Shown: one piece after another, positions 55,701 to 64,000 of the stretch | How positions within the stretch are numbered: the stretch's first letter is position 1 | How the letters are laid out: each line of letters starts with the position of its first letter | Source of the DNA: Pararge aegeria | Lineage: Eukaryota; Arthropoda; Insecta; Lepidoptera; Nymphalidae | Length of the DNA: 64,000 nucleotides | Direction of reading: 5' to 3' | Assembly (NCBI RefSeq): GCF_905163445.1 | Contig: NC_053197.1 | Location: 14,570,001-14,634,000 of the forward strand | Notes under the pieces: generated by a model | What the model was told of the DNA's origin: nothing | Database searches by the model: none | Seen by the model: the letters and a program-made list of their open reading frames with translations, nothing else | Program-made: the position numbers and the translations under genes

Positions 55701-58700
55701 GGCTATAAATAAAGTGTTCTTTATTTGTTAATCTAAACACTCATGCGCATAGATTATAAATCAAATATTCGTTACCTGTCAGTATTCACACTTAATCACA
55801 TGAGTTGATAATAAGGTGTTCTTTGGGTGGCAATGTTCACACTCATTAACCCCGTGTAAATGACTGTTAACGTTGACATGTAATTAAATGTTCCTTACCT
55901 GTCAATTTTAACACTCATACACACTGGTTATTAGTTCAGTGTTCTGTATCTGTCAATGTTAAGCACGCTCCTCACCTGTCAATGTTAAAGCACGTTCACA
56001 AAGCATGTTTTCCCCCCACCACTCAGCCTCTATATCAGAAGAGTGCGCAGGCGTGCGAGCTGCCAGCGGTGCAGAGTGAACACAGCCACTACGTGTGTGA
56101 TGACAAAGGGGAGCCCAAGTGCCACCCTGGCTGGCAGGGCGACTTGTGCGATGTGCCGATTTGTAAGAAGGGATGCGATCCCTTGCAAGGTGATTATGTT
56201 TTTTATATAGTTTACTAGCGTACCCAGCCCGATTCGCCGGTCAAAAAAATAGGAGTGTTCCGATCGTCACCAAACTTTACAGGAATACTTGCTAGGTCAA
56301 TCCGAGGATTCCCTGAAAGTTTCATTGAAATCGGTCCAGCCGTTTCGGAGCCTATACGGAACATACCCACACACAGTCTCTTTTATATATATAGATTACA
56401 GAATAAAGGCCTAGTGGGTAAGACTTCGGTTACCTGTTACCTTTTGGTGCATTTAACTCTAACTTTTTGGACTTATGTGCATTTTACTTGGATATCATCT
56501 TGTAAAATATGGTAAAGTATATATTTATTTATTATATGTTATATACATTTCTGTATACGAGTTTATGTTTAAGTATTCAGTTATTCGTATGTATTTTGAA
56601 GCGGCGATAGCCCTGTGGGGAGGACTTCAGCTTCAGAAGTGTTGATGATGATGATGAAATAAACCATATATTTATTTATTTTCGCTTTAATAGGGTATTG
56701 CAAACGTCCCGGCGAATGTCGATGCAAGCTAGGCTTTTACGGGGAGCGTTGTAACAAGTGCATACCTTTACCTGGCTGCCAGCATGGCTACTGCAACGTT
56801 TCCTTCGAGTGCGTCTGCAGGGATGGATGGGACGGCATATTCTGTTCTGAGCGTGAGTATTTAATAATAAAGTTTAGTGTGTAAATGATAACCGAAATAT
56901 TATATCACATGCTTTACAGTAATTAATGTACCTGAAGTACATTATTTACTGTCTCTGAGACTTAGCTGTGAAAACGAAACGCTAATAGTTTTTGATGAAA
57001 CCACTGTCATAGTTTTTACTAAAATAAAATTGATACAGCCCTAAAATAACATGCAAAATTTAAATCAAGTGACTCTCGTTACTTTATTAGATACGCGTCG
57101 CGTAGCTTAGGTATTATGCGCGTGTCGGTCTGTTATCTTTAATAGGGCTGTCATAAGCAAACACTTAGAATGTTTTGAATTAGTTTGATTCATAATAAAG
57201 TTCAGTTCAGTTACCGCTATACAACGTGTAAATGAAAACCGAAATATTTTTTCACATGCTTTTGAGATTCATAATTTTTTTGTCTCTGAGACTTGAACTA
57301 GACTAGCTGTGAACACGAAACGCTAATAGTTCTTGATTTTACCACTGTTATAGTTTTTAATGAAACAAAACAAATAAAGCCCTAACATCACATGGTAAAC
57401 TTAAATCAAGTGACCTCGTCACTTCATTAGGCACGCGTCGTGTAGCGTAGGTACTATGCACGTGTCGGTCTTTGATCTTCAATAGGGTTGTCATAAGCAA
57501 ACACTTAGAATGTTTTGAATTAGTTTGTATGGAAAAATAAATATGCTTCTTTTGATTTAATATTTTTACAGGATGATCTTTATGAAATATAATTATGCAT
57601 CCTACAACAGTATTTCGCAATTCGGTTACACGTTGTATACACTACATTTGAATACTACAGTTGACTATAAAGATTGAAGAATTTACAATTTGCACCGTAC
57701 AGATTCTCCTACTTGTCGCGGAGTATTAGGAATAAAGTTTATCGTTGATTGTATAAAGTGGCGGCTTCTTAATAGGGTATGCATACAGTGCGAAGATTGC
57801 CAAAAACGCCAAAAATCCTATATCCTCCTACTATATGTATAACTCGTATACATACATTTTTGGGGTAGGCAGTACTTTTGTGTATATACGAAGGGCACGC
57901 CACTGATTGTATATCATGGAATTCCGCAAAGAAACGCTTGCTTCTATCCAATGCTTTATCGAAATTAATATGCAGCTATGTGCCGCTCGGACTGCCACGC
58001 CACCCGCGGTTTCTGCGAGTCGCCCGGCGAGTGCCGCTGCCGCCTTGGCTGGGCGGGCCCCACATGCCGCGCGTGCCAGGCGTTGCCAGGCTGCCAGCAC
58101 GGCTACTGTGACAAACCGCTGGAGTGCAAATGCCTGCCCGGTTACACTGGGCTACTGTGCCAAACACGTAAGATATATAAAAAAAAAACTTTATATTTTT
58201 TTTTGTTCGTTAGCCCACTGCAACCTTACAAGGTGGTGATGATGTAGCCTATGCCGGTAGCGGGCTAACCTGTTAGGGGTTATTAACCTATATCTGATCT
58301 ATTCCTACTCTAATACGTTTTCTTATCTATTTAATTAAAAATGATTTTTAATATGGGAAAAGAAATTCCTAAGTAAAAAAAATATATATATATAGCTTAT
58401 GCTACTCGTACTTCGTGATAGCTTTTTATTGGTAAAAAAAATGGTTAAGATCTGTCCAGTAGTTTCGTTTTCGTACCATCAGGTACAAAGAAACAAAAAG
58501 AAAAAAAAAATCCTCTTTACAATAAAATAAATAATGCATCGTTTTAGATCTAATTTAGTTTTATTTTGTTACTTAGGCTATTTTAGTTAATTTATTGAAT
58601 AAATAAAAAAAAAGGCAATAAGTAAGAGTAGTAAACTTTTTGCCAGTTTTTTTTGGCATAAATTTAATTTTAACTATTTCAGCAATATGCGCTTCGGGAT

Positions 58701-60611
58701 GCCATGGTGAGCGAGGATACTGCAGGCGTCCGGGAGAATGTCGCTGCAAGGTCGGCTGGACTGGCACCACGTGCGCACAGTGCCATCCCTACCCTGGCTG
58801 CGTGCATGGCACATGCAACCGTCCGTGGGAGTGCATATGCAAGAAAGGATGGGGAGGCATGCTCTGCGATGAAGGTCAGTCACAGACAGTATTATTGAAT
58901 CCCATGTTATAATTATCAGCTGCCTCAAACTCCCATATTATCATTATCAGCTGCCTCAGACTACCACGTTGGTCAATTGGTTATCATATTCGATCACTAG
59001 TTCCTAGGTTCAATCTCCGTGTCGGGCCAATGAAATAGTATTGGGGTTTTCTATTAAGAAATTCTTAGTACTCGGAGTTTGGAAATTGGCGATTCATCCT
59101 CGTGCACGGTAAGCTGTCGGCTCTGCTCATGTTCTTTTTTCGGTCGTGTCGGATCTGCCGTTCGGTCGGACTATGAGAATGAGGGTGCACCTGTGTTTGC
59201 GCACACATTTGTGCACTATAAATAAAGCTCGCGTAGTTTGAAAATCTCTCTTGAGTTTGACCGTGGCTGAAATCGGTCTGGGGAACTGCGTTATAATTAT
59301 CAGAATCATTTCAGATGACCCCTACTACGGTTTGTGACCGTCAGTGTATCGACTTTTACACAGCGACTGGTAAAGAACAAGTAGCCAGTGCAGACGTCTA
59401 AACTATGACACCCATCTAGTTAGCGAGTATGCGCTTTAGATCCTAGCAAATCAATCAAATTCAAATTCAAAATTTCTTTATTCATGTAGGCCTATCACAG
59501 GCACTTATGAAGCGTTCATACATATATGTTAACATAATTGTAAGGGGCTGATGATAACTTCGTTCGCCAACTTAAACCTAAAGCTACGAGGGTTCCAAAC
59601 GCGCCCTAAGAGCCCACTACAAACTTACCCTGGTAATTTGATTTGTTATCACCACCAACAGTAAATTAATATTAAGCTATGAAGTTGGAGCAATTGACAC
59701 CCAAGCTTTTTTAATGTTTAAGTAATCCTTAACATTATTATAGGATTCAATCGATTGTGTCGAGTATCCATAATCGATTGATTTGCTGCACCGTACTCGA
59801 AACCATAAAAATATAATCAAACCAAACAATACAGGCTTGTGTTGTGTGGACACCAACAGAAATTGTATTTATATCTAAATTGTAATTTTTTGTAAATATA
59901 TATCTAATTAGTTTTGTAATTTGGTTTACTTAAAGTCTTGAGTAGAAAATAACGATAATAATATATTAAAATGCAAAAGGATTACTCGTATGTATTCTAA
60001 GAACTAGCTAAGAACACATATCTAAAATTTCAATTTCTCAGAATTGGATTTAAAAAATGTTCATTTTTGCATTTTATTCTACATTTTTGCTGTGTTACTT
60101 TACTGTTGTAATAATTTCCAATTTCTAGATTCTAGAGTGGTTCAAAACCATAACCTGTTACATTTCAGTGTGACTTATTTCATAGCTTTTTCTGCTGTAG
60201 AAAAAGAAATGTTTCTGATTTTAACTCACAAACAACGTTCTTCCTTCAGAGTTAAACTACTGCGAGAAGAATCCAGACACGTGCAAGAACGGAGGGCAGT
60301 GCCAGTCATTAGAATCTGGAGATGGTTACTACAGATGCCACTGCCAGGCTGGTATCAGCGGGAAGCATTGCGAAAGCCTCCCCGATAGCATGATCCCTGC
60401 AAATTCTACTGAAGAAGCTGTTCCCGAAACTCCAAATGTTCCAGACACTGCAGAAGTTCCAGCGACTCCAGAAGTTCCAGATGCTCCAGAGGCATCAGAA
60501 GTAGCAGAGGTTCCAGAAAGTCCAGATCAAGTTGAGGAAGTAGAAGAAACTCTAACTGATAATACGGGGCAGACGTCTGAACCAAGCAATGATGAAAATG
60601 AGACTGAATGA
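52686..60611 (+). CDS. Secreted Delta-like EGF-repeat protein (Notch-ligand-like), 6 coding exons
   Basis: Predicted extracellular protein of 385 residues. Exons: 52686-52775, 56027-56189, 56694-56852, 57976-58167, 58683-58874, 60250-60611; first intron phase 0, all later introns phase 1; total 1158 nt. Layout: signal peptide 1-20; C-terminal half of a DSL domain (Cys 40, 54, 62, 71, with HYVC and HPGWQG); three Delta-type EGF1-EGF2 pairs (about 76-135, 140-200, 204-264) with the G-Y-C-x-x-P-G-E-C-x-C pattern; a canonical EGF at 270-306; an acidic P/V/E tail 310-385. No membrane segment, no MNNL domain. Such Delta-type pairs (DOS motifs) bind or modulate Notch in DSL and DLK proteins. The nearest named families I would test are DLK and Drosophila C901. 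An undetected phase-0 exon in intron 1 could supply the missing half DSL. The function is inferred. Confidence 0.88.
52776..55429. other. EGF gene intron 1, repeat-poor part
   Basis: AT-rich. Contains a Helitron-like start near 53600-53660 ('actataaatgcgagtgtg'), a 15-bp inverted repeat (54377-54391 with 54405-54419) and a SINE family B piece (54800-54890). I looked for a Cys-rich exon completing the DSL domain and saw none. Confidence 0.5.
55430..56005. repeat. Minisatellite, unit about 60 bp, about 9 diverged units
   Basis: Units share 'gtcaatgttaacactcattc', 'acactggttattaatt' and 'aagtgttctttacctgtc'. The array ends about 20 bp before EGF gene exon 2. It opens with a 20-bp inverted repeat (55430-55449 with 55454-55473, one mismatch). 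Confidence 0.85.
56027..56189 (+). CDS. EGF gene exon 2: half DSL domain
   Basis: Acceptor 'ccaccactcag', donor 'ttgcaag|gtgatt'. Encodes HSHYVCDDKGEPKCHPGW and then GDLCDVPIC. This matches Cys 3-6 of a DSL domain (F/S-H-Y-x-C ... C-x-x-G-W-x-G-x-x-C). The exon ends within the first EGF (GCDPLQ). Confidence 0.92.
56214..56398 (-). mobile_element. Short Helitron-like element in EGF gene intron 2
   Basis: It starts 'ctagcgtacccagcccgatt' (reverse of hairpin plus CTAG) and contains 'cgatcgtcaccaaactttac', as at 7636-8012. It begins 25 bp after the exon 2 donor. Confidence 0.6.
56694..56852 (+). CDS. EGF gene exon 3: first Delta-type EGF pair
   Basis: Acceptor 'gctttaatag', donor 'tctgagc|gtgagt'. 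Encodes GYCKRPGECRCKLGFYGERC and LPGCQHGYC, then CRDGWDGIFC. Confidence 0.95.
56877..57640 (+). mobile_element. Two tandem MITE family 2 copies
   Basis: Copy 1 is 56877-57222 and copy 2 is 57220-57640, both head to tail. Each has 'gtgtaaatga(t/a)aaccgaaat', 'tctctgagactt', 'gaaacgctaatag' and 'tagaatgttttgaattagtt'. In EGF gene intron 3. Confidence 0.7.
57655..57975. mobile_element. MITE family 3 copy split by a family 1 MITE, reaching exon 4
   Basis: The left part 'gtacagattctcctac...gcggagtat' lies at 57655-57747. The right part 'catggaattccgcaaagaaa' and 'cgcttgcttctatccaat' lies at 57914-57955, only about 20 bp before the exon 4 acceptor. Confidence 0.65.
57756..57905. mobile_element. 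hAT-like MITE (family 1), short subtype
   Basis: 150 bp. Ends 'aagtggcgg' and 'gcacgccactg'. Exact 8-bp duplication 'attgtata' at 57748-57755 and 57906-57913. Confidence 0.85.
57976..58167 (+). CDS. EGF gene exon 4: second Delta-type EGF pair
   Basis: Acceptor 'aatatgcag', donor 'aaacac|gtaaga'. 192 bp, phase 1-1. Encodes GFCESPGECRCRLGWAGPTC and GCQHGYCDKPLECKCLPGY. GC-rich (CGC/GCC codons), unlike exons 2, 3 and 6. Confidence 0.95.
58683..58874 (+). CDS. EGF gene exon 5: third Delta-type EGF pair
   Basis: Acceptor 'aactatttcag', donor 'gatgaag|gtcagt'. 192 bp, phase 1-1, the same length as exon 4. Encodes GYCRRPGECRCKVGWTGTTC and GCVHGTCNRPWECICKKGW. Confidence 0.95.
58968..59310 (+). mobile_element. 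Interspersed repeat family F with tRNA-like head
   Basis: Head 'ttggtcaattggttatc' (A box) and 'aggttcaatctccgtgtcg' (B box). The body from 59095 is shared with 46060-46360. In EGF gene intron 5. Confidence 0.55.
59458..59752 (-). mobile_element. LINE-tail repeat (family L), antisense, longest copy
   Basis: It runs from 'caaattcaaaatttctttat' through 'agctacgagggttccaaacg' to 'taacattattataggattc'. Confidence 0.7.
60250..60611 (+). CDS. EGF gene exon 6: canonical EGF and acidic tail
   Basis: Acceptor 'cttccttcag'. Encodes LNYCEKNPDTCKNGGQC, the usual Delta EGF3 opening, and a closing C-x-C (residues 295-306). A tail of about 75 residues follows, built of VP-x-x-P-E/D repeats and two N-x-S/T sequons (317 and near the end). 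Stop TGA at 60609-60611. No AATAAA was found in the next 110 bp before a SINE begins. Confidence 0.93.
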
Positions 60612-60721
60612 TATTTAGAAGAGAAGTAGGTCTTCACGCCGATACATCCTACCGATCATTTCATCTACATTTTAAACTTTATAAAATTTCCACATCATTA
60701 TTAATATAACCTCTGTGAATG

Positions 60722-61015
60722 ATAGCGGCAATAGTCTAGTGGGAGGCCTCTAACTTTTGGGAGCTATTTTAAGCAAATTAAATATTGCTTGCTTTAACGG
60801 CGAAAGAAAACATCCCGGGAAACCATGCATACCTGAGAGTTCTACATAACGTTCTTAAAAGGCGTTTGAAGTTTAAAATTCGAGAATACTTTATTCATGT
60901 AGACCCATCACAGGCACTTAAGAATAGTACATATATTATGTTACCATTATTTCGAGGTGATGGTACCAATCCCCACTTGGCTAAACCCTTCTCCTTCTAA
61001 AAGGAGACCCGTGCC
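60722..61015 (+). mobile_element. SINE family A with a nested LINE tail
   Basis: Head 'gatagcggcaatagtctag' and body to about 60875. Then a family L piece (60876-60969, 'catcacaggcacttaag'), then the SINE resumes 'aatccccacttggctaaacc'. Confidence 0.7.
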
Positions 61016-61019
61016 CTGT

Positions 61020-62640
61020 TATAGTTATTAGACAAAGCCACATAATTAACAACTTACAGTAACCGTGTACACGACTAACACAGAAACATCAAAAACCACT
61101 CCACTTTAGAAGTGTTTTTCGGACTCTCCGTTAGTCACTTCACACCATTTAGCAGTTGATTATTTATATATTTTATAGTAACTATTTTATCTCTAATAAT
61201 TTAAACGTGTACCATAAAATGAGGAAAATGGAAAAAAAATTTAAGCTAGTAACATTCCACGGGTGTGAAGTGAGACGTGTGTTTTCACTGTTTTTGGACA
61301 CATTGCACTGTATGCAATCATAGCTGAGTGACGGTTCTGAATGTCTTAATTCTGTGGATAAAGCATATCAATGCAAATTACGTCCATCCATTCCGATTTT
61401 AAAATGAACTTCGAAATGTCAAAAGGTTATGCAAGTGGAGACAAGGTTTTTAAAGTTCAAGCACACCATATTACAAGGTCATTTCTATTATAGTGTAACC
61501 AAGCTTTGTCGCGCGTTCTTCGCCCACATTTAATACTGTTTTTTTTACAAATCCCGCGGAAACCAGTTATTTTCCTGGGATAAAAAGTAACCTATGTTAC
61601 TCTCCGTCCTTTCAACTAACTCTGTGCACAAAATCATGTGTAAAGAATGCATGGGTGACTCTGATACTGCAGGCTTTCATATTTAAAGCTGAGAAAGGAT
61701 TAAATTGATAATCCTTTCCAAAGCGTCTAAATGGGTCCTGTAATTTGAGCACTCACAAGGTTATTTCGTTGATAAAGAAAAAACCTGTTTCCGGTTTTAA
61801 AGAAAATCATTCGGTATTGGTATTTTGTGCGTGGAATCCGTAGAGATAGGTAGATTATGAGATACTGCAGACGGAATAATGTTCCGGGATATCATCTTAG
61901 ATCGACGGGAAATTTAAAATCCTTAGCAGACAAGTTGCGGGCAATATCCAGTTATAAATTATTGAAATGTGCTTGAATTTTAGGAAACTCTTTTGTAGTC
62001 TGGGATTATAATTTATAAGTTGTATAATTAAGTATTTATTTTAGTTTAAGAAATTAAGTAGGTACTTTAAGTATATTATAGTGAAAGAAAGGTTTCCTAT
62101 TTCAATATAGATTATATAAATATTGAAAAAACTAGTTTGTTATTGATAATTTGCTTCATAATGATCATTTATTGTTGATTTTCCATTTCATTTTCATTTT
62201 CATTCCAATCATTCATCAAATAATAGTTCAGTTATAATTAAATTACTTATAAGTTTAATGAAATTTTACTGAAAATCATTATCATCATCACTATTAGAAT
62301 CATTATCATTATCATTTATCATTTATCGACTTCATCACAGTTATTATAACTATAATGCTAACATACTTTACATTGATATTTAAATTATTTATTGATTGGT
62401 TTAAATCCCTGTATTTTTCTATATTATTTGTTAAGTATTTGCCCACTTGTAGGGTCATCAAATATCCATACATCACAATTAATTCATTCGAATATTCGTT
62501 CAACTTAGTTTGTTTAAAAAATAATCTAAGTAAGGAAGAAATAAATAAATAGATGGAGATACTTAAGTTTTATTTAGTTACCTAGCCTTCCTCATATATA
62601 GGTATAGTGGTAAGACAACTAGATAACTCACCTAATCTCA
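61020..62640. other. Gene-free stretch
   Basis: AT-rich with a faint Helitron-like fragment (61495-61640, 'aatcccgcggaaaccag') and simple (TCATTA)-type runs at 62270-62325. No coding evidence. Confidence 0.45.
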
Positions 62641-62940
62641 AACCACACAGACTTTATGTGCTATCAGAGGAGTGTGGAGTCCACCAATCCGTACTGGGCC
62701 AATTTGGTGGATTAATGCCTTAACCCCTTCTCATTGTGGGAAAAGACCTATGCCCTGTAGACGGTTGATACGATGATGTTGATGAGTAGACAGCGGAATT
62801 GCTGTTTTCCAGGCACATGATGTACTTATACTTTTAGGAGGTATCCGGCACTTTGCAGAACGTGGTCTTTGCATACCGTGCGAGTGTTGCTCTGTTTATA
62901 GGTGACCGTTTGCAACTTAATTAGACTTATTGGCTGTAAT

Positions 62941-63084
62941 CAGTGGCGTGCACTCCATACATGCACAAAAGCACTGCATACCCTAACATTGATATATAAC
63001 TGGAATAGGAGGAGAATTCGTGCCTTTTTATACAATTTTCCTGGTGTCTGCATACCCTGGTAAGAAACCCAATGCACGCCACTG
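62941..63084. mobile_element. hAT-like MITE (family 1), short subtype, intact ends
   Basis: 144 bp with termini 'cagtggcgtgcac' and 'atgcacgccactg'. Exact 8-bp duplication 'gctgtaat' at 62933-62940 and 63085-63092. It sits at the end of a family E fragment (62865-62935). Upstream, 62660-62790 is a SINE family A tail. Confidence 0.9.
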
Positions 63085-63743
63085 GCTGTAATACAACTTG
63101 GCCATACCACCCTGAAGTTGTGTAGCCTAATTAATTAGGCTAAGCCACAATACCACAAGATTTAACAACATAGTAAGCAAAAACTATCCAAGTATGTGTT
63201 CTTAGGGTGCGCGTAAACATATCAGGGTCAGCACCATGTAAGTGTTTAATCCGGGACGTAGAAAAAGTGTTGGGTGGATTCAGTTATTCATGTCCGTCTT
63301 TATTATCTAGATTACCTATTCTAGAAAATGCCCTGACGTTCACATACTTTAGCATGACTATTATTTTGTACCACCCGGATTATGTCAGGTTCCTAGTATG
63401 AAACTGAAACTGTGTTGAAAAAAACTGAAAATGTATTGAGTCAGTTATCATCGAATTGAAACTGGAAACACATGCTGATTTCCCTAGTTTGTGTGAAATG
63501 TGAACACAGTTAACGGGATGGCACGTTGAAGTTATCTGGATAAACTTCACCTGTTAATTTTTTTTTTTCGTTTATCAATTAATTAGTACGGACAAATCCA
63601 CTTACACTAATTATATATAATGTATTTTTTTTTAAATTAGGGTACAAAAAATAGAAAAGTGAGAAATACTAATAATAATACCAACAACAATAAAAAAAAC
63701 ACATACATAAATTAAATAAAATCAAAGTAGATCAAAGTAGAGG

Positions 63744-64000
63744 TCAGTTACAATTTAGAAAACTGAAGAACTGGCGTAGTAATTTGTTCCAGCCATCTGC
63801 AAATATGTCACAGGTAGGAGACTCCATCAAAAGTTTGTTTAAAGCAGACAGTGAGCGTGGTATCGGGGATCTAGCGCGAGACACTGTGATAAAAAATGGG
63901 ACAGTGAAAAATTTACGACGACGCAAGTAACTGTAGTCAATAGGCGCATATATGCAGCATAACTTGTTATGAAGCTCAATACAGTCTATTTTCCCGCAAA
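63744..64000 (-). CDS. Reverse transcriptase C-terminal part, non-LTR element, cut by window end
   Basis: The minus-strand frame is open to the window edge. It encodes GKIDCIELHNKL, APIDYSYLRRRKFFTVP and SALNKLLMESPTCDIF, ending at a stop at 63744. The layout (G-K-I-D-C ... L-R-x-R-x-x-F-x-V-P ... D-I-F) is that of LINE ORF2 C-termini. The catalytic part lies outside the window. The minus-strand 3' UTR with T/A-rich and (AAT)-like runs extends left to about 63560. Confidence 0.6.
   Translation of the reverse strand, partial: CGKIDCIELHNKLCCIYAPIDYSYLRRRKFFTVPFFITVSRARSPIPRSLSALNKLLMESPTCDIFADGWNKLLRQFFSFLNCN

Noticed and set aside
57831..58239. Several overlapping open frames, Ala/Arg-rich
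   Set aside because: Wrong-frame readings of GC-rich EGF exon 4; only the Cys-rich frame fits splice sites.

Overview
The window is nuclear DNA of an insect, almost certainly a moth or butterfly. It is AT-rich, has long introns with GT..AG boundaries, and is packed with several recurring families of tRNA-derived SINEs, non-LTR retrotransposon tails, Helitron-like elements and MITEs of the kind that litter lepidopteran genomes. There is no bacterial, phage or CRISPR content. I assigned the order from the repeat landscape and from gene structure, not from a database search.

Two protein-coding genes can be rebuilt exon by exon, both on the + strand. (1) Positions 11218-39869 hold a complete alpha-1,6-fucosyltransferase (FUT8/FucT6 family) in 12 coding exons. 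The splice phases agree at every junction and the sum is 578 codons plus stop. The protein has a type II membrane anchor, a coiled-coil stem, a GT23 catalytic domain with the R-R-T-D-K motif, and a C-terminal SH3-like domain. (2) Positions 52686-60611 hold a secreted, EGF-repeat, Notch-ligand-like protein of 385 codons in 6 exons. It has a signal peptide, the second half of a DSL domain, three Delta-type EGF1-EGF2 pairs, one canonical EGF and an acidic Pro/Val/Glu-rich tail. It has no membrane span and no N-terminal ligand (MNNL) domain.

Layout. 1-11 kb: repeats only, including a 5'-truncated non-LTR element (about 2595-4715) with a long intact reverse transcriptase ORF. 11-40 kb: the fucosyltransferase gene, whose introns contain LINE, RTE, Copia, Helitron, SINE and MITE insertions, plus a decayed tandem duplication of the end of exon 4. 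39.9-40.6 kb: a minisatellite in the likely 3' UTR. 41-52 kb: gene-poor, with a (GAY)n microsatellite, several inverted-repeat elements and repeat tails. 52.3-60.7 kb: the EGF gene, with a second minisatellite just before exon 2 and transposon sequence up to the edge of exon 4. 60.7-64 kb: repeats, ending in an antisense reverse transcriptase fragment cut by the window edge.

The two genes need not work together. The first encodes a Golgi enzyme that core-fucosylates N-glycans. The second is predicted to be an extracellular modulator of Notch-type signalling. The most noteworthy items are the three-fold Delta-type EGF module with a half DSL domain, the decayed exon-end triplication in FucT6, and an hAT-like MITE family whose 8-bp target duplications are readable at several copies.
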